Positions 58,494 through 64,000 of a stretch of DNA of 64,000 nucleotides are shown here, piece by piece. The notes beneath the pieces were generated by a model. It was not told where the DNA came from. It made no database searches and worked only from the letters and a program-made list of their open reading frames with translations. Position 1 is the first letter of the stretch. Each line of letters starts with the position of its first letter. Where the stretch lies: positions 81,121 through 145,120 of the forward strand of contig JANQKZ010000045.1 of the NCBI GenBank assembly GCA_028280845.1, read 5' to 3'. The stretch comes from Opitutales bacterium (lineage in GTDB: Bacteria; Verrucomicrobiota; Verrucomicrobiia; Opitutales; JABSRG01). Position numbers and translations under genes: made by a program.

Positions 58494-60944
58494 CTATTGA
58501 GACTTCAAGGTATGCGCAGGATCGGTCTTGGCAGCTTTCCAGGCTGGCGATCCCACCGCGATTCCATAAATCGACAGGATGGTGATGGCAATAATCACCC
58601 ATGTACCCCAACCAAGGGGCATATACAGGTCTATGGTGTTTTGAATCCCTTTGGCAATGGTTGACCCTGTGGCTAGCCCCAAGATAAGACCAACAAGAAT
58701 AAACAGGAATCCTTGCTGCAATATTAAGCGAATAATCCAGCCTGAAGTAGCTCCCAGGGCGATTCGAATGCCAATTTCCCTTTTCATCTGCCGAGCCTTG
58801 AAAGCACTGACGGCGAAAAGGCCAACCCCAGCTAAAAAAAGCGCGCCGAGGGCAAACATGAGGAAGAAATAAACCACGATATGCAACCCGCCTTGACTTT
58901 CTCTCCGGCCCTGCTCAAAGGAAAGGATATCATAGGCCGCTTGAGTTGGAACCAGTTCGTATATGGCTCTTCTCAAGACAGGGACCAGGGTCATGGGGTC
59001 ATCTTGATTGGATTTTAAATGGATATTTTCCCATCGAATAGGGTCCTGGCGATAAGGGGTATAAAAGACAATGTCATCCGTTGGATTCTCATTGGGCAGG
59101 GGTTGCGGCCAGTAATTTGGGCAGATCCCAACAATTTGAAATTCGTTTTCCGGTTCGGCTTCACCCTCACTAAACAGTCGGAAATGCCTCCCAATGGGGT
59201 TATCCTCGGGAAAATGCTCTTCCACGAATCGCTGGTTCACCACTGCTACCTTCTGGTTATCCGCTGTGTCGGTCGGTCTGAAACCACGACCTGAGGCAAC
59301 CGGGATCTCGAAGAAGTCAAAATAATTGTCGAAGACCCGCACCCAATTGACCTGGTGGGCATCTTCCTCAATATCGAATGCATCACCCTCCAGCTCAATT
59401 CGCGCGTCAAAGTTGCCGATACCCCGCCAGGATGAAGACAGGGTGGCGTCCGCCACCTGCGGATGTTCCAAGAGTTTTCCGTGGAGTTCCTCATAGAAAA
59501 GTGGCACTGCTTCCTCCGCTTCGATGTGAGTCGTGCCCACATTAAATTGAGCGTTGACTACCCGGGAGGTATCAAAGGGGAAATCGGCGCTTTCGATTTT
59601 TTGGTAAATCAGGGTCATGGAGGTACCTGCTACCAGCAGCGCGCAGGAGAGGGCGACTTGGAGGGCGATTAACACCTGAGATAATTTGCCAAGGAAGAGG
59701 TTGGATCCCGTTCGGGTATCGTCTCTCAGATTGGTGGCTACATGAGGTCGAGAAGCCCGTAATCCGGGAATCAGGCCGGAAAGAGTACCACTAAGGACGA
59801 CCAGGCCAAAGACGAAGCCCAGAACTTTGAGATCGGGATTCATATGCCACCAGTAGGGAAGTTCCAAATCCTGGAGACTGGCCCAGGTTCTGGAATTTAT
59901 CAGGTGGGCGAGGGCACTTCCCCCTATTGCTCCGAATATGGCGATGATCATACTATCCAGGATGATCAAACCCAGAACTTGAATTCGCCGTGCCCCCAGG
60001 GCAATTCGAATCGACATTTCCGTGGTCCGGTCTGCCGCTCGCCCCATAAGTAGGTTAGAAACGTTGGCACAGGAAATGACCAGGACTAGAATCGCGCAGA
60101 CCAACATGATAAACAGTAAGTTGGTCGAGTCTTCTCCCAGAAAAATGGAGTGATAGGGTTCCACCCGGGAACTGACAAAATTTTGGTTGGTTTCAGGATA
60201 TTCATGAGCAAACCGTTGGACGAAAACATCCATTTCATTCTGGCAATCCCCCATTTTTACTCCCGGCTTAAGACGACCGACGACCGCAATTCTCGGGGCG
60301 CGTTCCCTCGGCCGGCGGTCAGAGTTCTGCCACTCGGTTGGAATCCACAATTCCTGCCGGACAGGAAGGAGGAAGCCTTCGGGCATCACTCCGATGATGA
60401 CGCGGACGATTCCATTAAAATAGACCTGTTTCCCCAACACATCGGGATCTCCCCCGAACAGGTTTTTCCAGATACCGTGGGAGATGACAACCGGGCCGAC
60501 CCCTTCAACCAAGCCTTCCCCCTCATTAAATCCGCGTCCCAGAATGGGAGTCACTCCCCAGAGGTGAAAAAAATTATCCGTCACCCGGGCTGCTGGGTAG
60601 CGACGGGGCAACGCCTCTCCCTCCAGATCGCCAAAGGTAATCTCCTGGGTATTGTAAGCGGCCAGCATATCAAAACTGCCTGCCTCTTCCCGCAATACTC
60701 TAAAATCCCGGACATGGACCCCCAGCCGGCGATTGGGATCCCGGCGGTCATTGAGGCGGACGCTAACAATAGTAGCCTCCATCGGTAGGTCAATTTCGCT
60801 CCAAAGCAGGCCATTAACCAAGGTAAACATGGAGGCGGTGATTCCCAATCCTAGTCCCATAACCAGGATCGCGGTTAGCGTCGTTACTGGCTTGCGAAGA
60901 CTGAACTTCAAGCCGGCGCGCAAGTTTGTTAACTGGGGCACCAT
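58494..60944 (-). CDS. Orphan MacB/FtsX-type ABC transporter permease
   Basis: An 816-residue permease with duplicated architecture. TM1 is LTAILVMGLGLGITASMFTLV, followed by a MacB core domain, an FtsX domain (LLFIMLVCAILVLVISCANVSNLLMGRAADRTTEMSIRIALGA), another TM (VLIALQVALSCALLVAGTSM), a second core domain and a final FtsX domain (FLMFALGALFLAGVGLFAVSAFKARQMKREIGIRIALGA), ending in PAHTLKSQ. No ATPase gene is adjacent, as with its paralogue at 32269. Such ADOP proteins occur in multiple copies in Acidobacteria and Verrucomicrobia. They are presumed to work with a separately encoded ATPase or without one; substrate unknown. Confidence 0.87.
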   Translation of the reverse strand: MVPQLTNLRAGLKFSLRKPVTTLTAILVMGLGLGITASMFTLVNGLLWSEIDLPMEATIVSVRLNDRRDPNRRLGVHVRDFRVLREEAGSFDMLAAYNTQEITFGDLEGEALPRRYPAARVTDNFFHLWGVTPILGRGFNEGEGLVEGVGPVVISHGIWKNLFGGDPDVLGKQVYFNGIVRVIIGVMPEGFLLPVRQELWIPTEWQNSDRRPRERAPRIAVVGRLKPGVKMGDCQNEMDVFVQRFAHEYPETNQNFVSSRVEPYHSIFLGEDSTNLLFIMLVCAILVLVISCANVSNLLMGRAADRTTEMSIRIALGARRIQVLGLIILDSMIIAIFGAIGGSALAHLINSRTWASLQDLELPYWWHMNPDLKVLGFVFGLVVLSGTLSGLIPGLRASRPHVATNLRDDTRTGSNLFLGKLSQVLIALQVALSCALLVAGTSMTLIYQKIESADFPFDTSRVVNAQFNVGTTHIEAEEAVPLFYEELHGKLLEHPQVADATLSSSWRGIGNFDARIELEGDAFDIEEDAHQVNWVRVFDNYFDFFEIPVASGRGFRPTDTADNQKVAVVNQRFVEEHFPEDNPIGRHFRLFSEGEAEPENEFQIVGICPNYWPQPLPNENPTDDIVFYTPYRQDPIRWENIHLKSNQDDPMTLVPVLRRAIYELVPTQAAYDILSFEQGRRESQGGLHIVVYFFLMFALGALFLAGVGLFAVSAFKARQMKREIGIRIALGATSGWIIRLILQQGFLFILVGLILGLATGSTIAKGIQNTIDLYMPLGWGTWVIIAITILSIYGIAVGSPAWKAAKTDPAHTLKSQ

Positions 60945-61748
60945 AGAGGGGATGGATTTATGACTAATCTAAGAGGCGTTTTCAAAACGAACATGCGGTT
61001 ACAAGGAATGGTCTTCGATCTTTTCTTTGCATGACGTAATGAAAGACTTGCGAGTGATGGCCTTAAACTGAAGTCCAGGGCGGTTTATGACTCGGACTGA
61101 GAAGATTGAAAGCCGAAGACAAGGACCCGCCGGGAATGCATTGTATGCAATTTGAGGGTTTTGCCATGGTAAGGGAAGATATGAATTGGAATCAGCTGTA
61201 GGCTCAGCCCTGGTTCTGGACCGGGATCGGATGGAGTCACAACATTCTGCACATGCGGGGTCGTACCGCTCCCGTCATACTCCAGCCGCACCTGAAAACG
61301 TGTAAAAACCTGGCAGTCGCCTGAGAGATCCTGGAGCCACGCCAGACGGGAATCACGGTATTTACCATGCGAGGGCGGGCAGACTATCTCTTTGAAAGGG
61401 GATTCAACGATATTCTCTATGCCGTGTGAATGGTGCCGGCAAAGGTGCCGCGCGCGGCCGCCTTAATCCAAAAGGGAGCCGATCATGCTCTTTCTTGTGG
61501 ATGACATGGACAAGGCCACGGCCCTGGGAGAAATAGCTGAAAGGGAAGGAGTGTTCTTACACTTGTGAATCGAATCGGATACTGATGACCACCGCTCCGG
61601 TCTAAAGCCGGACGATTCCACCGTGTTTGCTCTGTCGTGGAAGCAGTCTGACCCCGAATTCGAGGATGGTAACCCTATCAGTTGCCCGGCCTGCCGGATG
61701 GCGGTGAGGCTTCGTCCTGAATTTTTCCATTCTGGATTCACCATGGGC
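60945..61748. other. Intergenic region with one possible gene remnant
   Basis: An 804-bp stretch between the permease start and the end of the exported hydrolase gene. The only frame that looks protein-like is a start-less reverse-strand one at 61085-61462, listed separately. Between 61463 and 61748 frames on both strands stay open, but none shows a domain or signal peptide. A TCCGG-N7-CCGGA hairpin lies near 61595-61611 and may end transcription of the hydrolase gene. Confidence 0.45.
61085..61462 (-). pseudogene. Possible C-terminal remnant of an unrecognised gene
   Basis: A 125-codon reverse-strand frame without ATG near its start. It has protein-like composition and codon choice: GIENIVESPFKEIV, then HGKYRDSRLAWLQDLSGDCQ, FTRFQVRLEYDGSG, PEPGLSLQLIPIHIFPY, ending in VLVFGFQSSQSES. 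An in-frame stop sits just upstream at about 61463. It may be the truncated end of a decayed gene, or a chance open frame. A GTG at 61291 would allow a 68-residue product. No family recognised. Confidence 0.25.
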
Positions 61749-62885
61749 TCAAGGCTTCGCGAGAAATCCGGGCCGGGGGTTGAGGTTTCTGACATCATAA
61801 TTCTCCAGAGGGCCGTCGGTGCGCTGGCCGTATTCAAAAAGATAGTACATGGTGCCGGGCGAGGCGAATACATCCCCGGAACTGTGCCCCACCCCGGGCA
61901 GGATGGCGATGCGGTGATTCTTGTAGATGTCTTCCCCGAAGACATGGCCGATATAACCAAAATAATTGATTCCTCGGTGAAGGCGGGTATTGCCCTGCAT
62001 CATTGATCCGCTTCGTTTATCGAGGCTTCCATGGTTGGGGTCGTTATCCTCCTCACCGAGCAGGTAAACCACGCGCCGGTGAGGGAATTGTTTCATAACC
62101 CGGTCTACCCCGGTGCGCTGCCAGTAAAGGGGGATTTCGTCTAATCCATACTTATAAACATTGTAGGCCGGATTATTTTTGAGCACGGTCTCATCGGGGA
62201 CGGCATATTCATGATGACGACCGGGGATGGGCCGTTCCTCCGTAAAGTAAACATAGGAAGAGGGGTTCGCCACGATATAGAGGATATCGATTCCAAAGCG
62301 TTGCTGTAGGGTGAGGTCGAGCGTATTGGCGGCAGAGTAACGATTCATGTATTGGCCTCCGGCTGAGTGCCCGGCCAGCACGATGGTTTCCAAATTGGGA
62401 AAAAGGTGGACGCAGCGCAGGAGCAAACGGTCCATCACGTCGAAGGCGCTGAGGCGGACGACCCGGGAGTGTTCGGGGTCATCCGAGGATTGAGCGCCGC
62501 CCTTCCAGGCATCGCTGGTGAAATAGAGAACGTCTGGGTCCAGGTTCCACTCCTGGATATCTTTGGCTTCCAGGAATTGCGGGGCAACGACAACAGTGTA
62601 ATCCAATGCACTCGCCTGGGCGGCGGGTTTCATCATCCGCTCAAAGTAGGCATCGGCGTTGCGGCTGGCTCCATGTTGGGAAATGACCAGCCGGGTTACG
62701 GATGCGTCCGGCTGGGTCAGGGGCCGTGAACTGTAATAAGGCAGGGATAATACCTCGCCCCCGACATCAAAATACATCCTGTCCGGAGCTACCACTTTGA
62801 CCGGAGGCCGTTGCGCCAGGGCAGAGATGGCCGGAACAAGGAGAAGGGTGAAGAAGAGAATACAGGAACACGGTGAGCAGTTCAT
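61749..62885 (-). CDS. Exported alpha/beta hydrolase of unknown substrate
   Basis: A 378-residue protein from the ATG at 62885, giving a signal peptide (CSCILFFTLLLVPAISALA). The nucleophile elbow IVLAGHSAGGQYMNRYS is clear, and LPGVGHSSGDVFAS near the C-terminus supplies the His; the acid is probably an Asp in YLLGEEDNDPNHGSLD. The N-terminal part (LVISQHGASRNADAYFERMM, VVVAPQFLEAKDI) is like a poly(3-hydroxybutyrate) depolymerase-type or esterase fold with oxyanion HG. It could be an acetyl or feruloyl esterase acting on glycans in the periplasm, but the substrate is not defined. It lies 26 bp after the symporter gene on the same strand, so they may form an operon. Confidence 0.75.
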   Translation of the reverse strand: MNCSPCSCILFFTLLLVPAISALAQRPPVKVVAPDRMYFDVGGEVLSLPYYSSRPLTQPDASVTRLVISQHGASRNADAYFERMMKPAAQASALDYTVVVAPQFLEAKDIQEWNLDPDVLYFTSDAWKGGAQSSDDPEHSRVVRLSAFDVMDRLLLRCVHLFPNLETIVLAGHSAGGQYMNRYSAANTLDLTLQQRFGIDILYIVANPSSYVYFTEERPIPGRHHEYAVPDETVLKNNPAYNVYKYGLDEIPLYWQRTGVDRVMKQFPHRRVVYLLGEEDNDPNHGSLDKRSGSMMQGNTRLHRGINYFGYIGHVFGEDIYKNHRIAILPGVGHSSGDVFASPGTMYYLFEYGQRTDGPLENYDVRNLNPRPGFLAKP

Positions 62886-62911
62886 GGTTCGCCAGTCTAT
62901 GGAGGAATACG

Positions 62912-64000
62912 TCACAATTTGGATGAAGTTAAAGATTCGGGGAGCGTGTCGGTCCAACGGGTCAACAAGGTGGCGCCGACCAGGTCTCCCATGCAGTTAA
63001 TCGTGGTGCTGCCCATGTCAATCAGACGATAGACCCCGCCTACGACCACGGCAATCTCCACAGGCAGTGAAAAGGCTTCCACAAAGAGGAGGGCAATAAC
63101 CAGGCCACCCCCGGGTATGCCCCCGGATCCCTCCGAGAGGATTAGACCAACCAGGATGATGGAGAGCAGCGCAGGCAAATTGAACGTTATCCCGGCAGCC
63201 TGAGCGGTGAATAGGAGGACCGAGCTTAACATGATGGAGGTGCCATCCTTGTTGAGCTGGCATCCCAGGGGGAGGGCAAAGGCGTAAACGCGCTGAGGCA
63301 GGCCCATGCGTTTCTCCGCGATGTCCATGCTGACTGTCAGGCTGGCGACACTGCTGCAGGAAGCGGCTGTGGTGGCATAAAGCGGAGCACTGAGTCGGAG
63401 GAAACGCAGCGGCGACACCCGGGCAAACACCTTGAGCAAAACCATGTAAAGCACGACCATCCCACCCTGAGCCAGCCAGATTCCCAGCACCAGCACGGCC
63501 AGGGGCCCGAAGAGAGCGGAGCCGTAATCCGCAACCGTACTGGCGGTAAGCGCCCCCACCCCGGCAGGGGCGGTATAGAGAATTAAGCCGATGGCGGCGC
63601 GGAACAGGGCGGCGCCATGGTCGAAAAAGGATTGAACCCCGGACCGCCAGCGCTCCGGCAGGGTGAGCACGGTGATACCAAGGAATGCGCCGAAAATGAC
63701 GATTTGCGCCACGTTGCCTTCGACGAAAGCTTGCACGATATTGGTCGGGATCAGGTTGAGGAAAATGCCAGCCACCTCGGGCATCTGGCCCATTTCGGCG
63801 GGGACTTCGCCACTCAGGTCGAACTGTTGTCCCGGGCGGATCCAACCAGTGATCCAGATTCCAAGGAATAGGGCTGTGGTGGTCGTGACGAGGTAAAACG
63901 CCATGAGCCGAAGACCAAGAGTACCCAGAGCACCCGCATGAGGCAGTTGGGCCAACCCGGAAATGAGATTAAAGAAGATCAGGGGAATAGCGGTGCACAA
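62912..64000 (-). CDS. Dicarboxylate/amino acid:cation symporter (5' end outside window)
   Basis: A 362-residue C-terminal part of a DAACS (SLC1/GltP/DctA) transporter; the N-terminus with the first helices lies beyond 64000. MCTAIPLIFFNLISGLAQL corresponds to TM3 with the conserved P-L-x-F-x-x-I-x-G. LRLSAPLYATTAASCSSVASLTVSM contains the serine-rich HP1 hairpin (ASCSSVASL), FALPLGCQLNKDGTSIMLSSVLLF the NMDGT-like motif (here NKDGT), and GIPGGGLVIALLF the HP2 hairpin; MGSTTINCMGDLVGATLL is TM8 with the substrate-binding N/D. It should import a dicarboxylate or acidic amino acid with sodium or protons. The NMDGT to NKDGT change is unusual. Confidence 0.88.
   Translation of the reverse strand: MCTAIPLIFFNLISGLAQLPHAGALGTLGLRLMAFYLVTTTTALFLGIWITGWIRPGQQFDLSGEVPAEMGQMPEVAGIFLNLIPTNIVQAFVEGNVAQIVIFGAFLGITVLTLPERWRSGVQSFFDHGAALFRAAIGLILYTAPAGVGALTASTVADYGSALFGPLAVLVLGIWLAQGGMVVLYMVLLKVFARVSPLRFLRLSAPLYATTAASCSSVASLTVSMDIAEKRMGLPQRVYAFALPLGCQLNKDGTSIMLSSVLLFTAQAAGITFNLPALLSIILVGLILSEGSGGIPGGGLVIALLFVEAFSLPVEIAVVVGGVYRLIDMGSTTINCMGDLVGATLLTRWTDTLPESLTSSKL

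Noticed and set aside
61623..62006. 127-codon + strand frame opposite the exported hydrolase
   Set aside because: It overlaps the C-terminal coding region of the hydrolase, which has a clear nucleophile elbow and signal peptide.

Overview
The window looks like a chromosomal segment of a heterotrophic, probably marine member of the Verrucomicrobiota (Opitutae-like). This is inferred from gene content: PEP-CTERM sorted surface proteins, a giant protein with autotransporter-associated beta-strand repeats, three exported sulfatases, a DUF1080 pair, orphan MacB/FtsX-type permeases, a monomeric NADP isocitrate dehydrogenase, and few recognisable Shine-Dalgarno sequences. No rRNA, tRNA, CRISPR array, phage or insertion sequence was recognised.

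Layout. 1-5.6 kb: a left-truncated DUF1593 gene, a GNAT acetyltransferase, a lipoprotein, a Tat-exported clan-A glycosidase with a small DUF5808-like membrane gene behind it, and an unusual fusion of an ADP-ribosylglycohydrolase-like domain with an alpha/beta hydrolase. 5.8-14 kb: a winged-helix regulator divergent from a compact operon of a tandem universal stress protein and a complete seven-gene Mrp (Mnh) cation/proton antiporter, followed by an SbtA-type sodium/bicarbonate symporter. 14-34.7 kb: aldo/keto reductase, small exported protein, sulfatase, a 1954-residue subtilase surface protein, two divergent DUF1080 genes, a TPR protein, a second sulfatase, a DUF533/TerB-like protein, an exported nucleoside hydrolase and an orphan ABC permease. 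34.7-40.1 kb: the giant PEP-CTERM repeat protein. 40.5-43.5 kb: isocitrate dehydrogenase, a repeat-rich gap and a small membrane protein. 43.6-53.1 kb: a saccharolytic cluster of nucleoside hydrolase, two GH9 glucanases, an unknown exported protein and two FG-GAP propeller proteins. 53.1-64 kb: a decayed metH remnant between two direct repeats, a small PEP-CTERM protein, RecQ, a third sulfatase, a second orphan permease, an exported alpha/beta hydrolase and a right-truncated dicarboxylate symporter.

How the genes fit together. Much of the window encodes secreted machinery for complex, partly sulfated carbohydrate: GH9 and clan-A glycosidases, sulfatases, DUF1080 proteins, exported nucleoside hydrolases and adhesive surface proteins. 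A separate ion-homeostasis module (stress protein, Mrp, SbtA) probably couples sodium export to sodium-driven bicarbonate uptake. The most interesting new signal is a perfect palindrome, CGAAAA-NN-TTTTCG, found upstream of the usp-mrp operon, upstream of sbtA, and 24 kb away upstream of the DUF533/TerB gene. It suggests an undescribed regulon, possibly controlled by the winged-helix protein encoded beside the first site. The intergenic DNA also holds several repeat families: heptanucleotide tandem repeats, one of which appears to encode a signal peptide; REP-like palindromes; and a 46-bp repeat that forms the 3' end of recQ.
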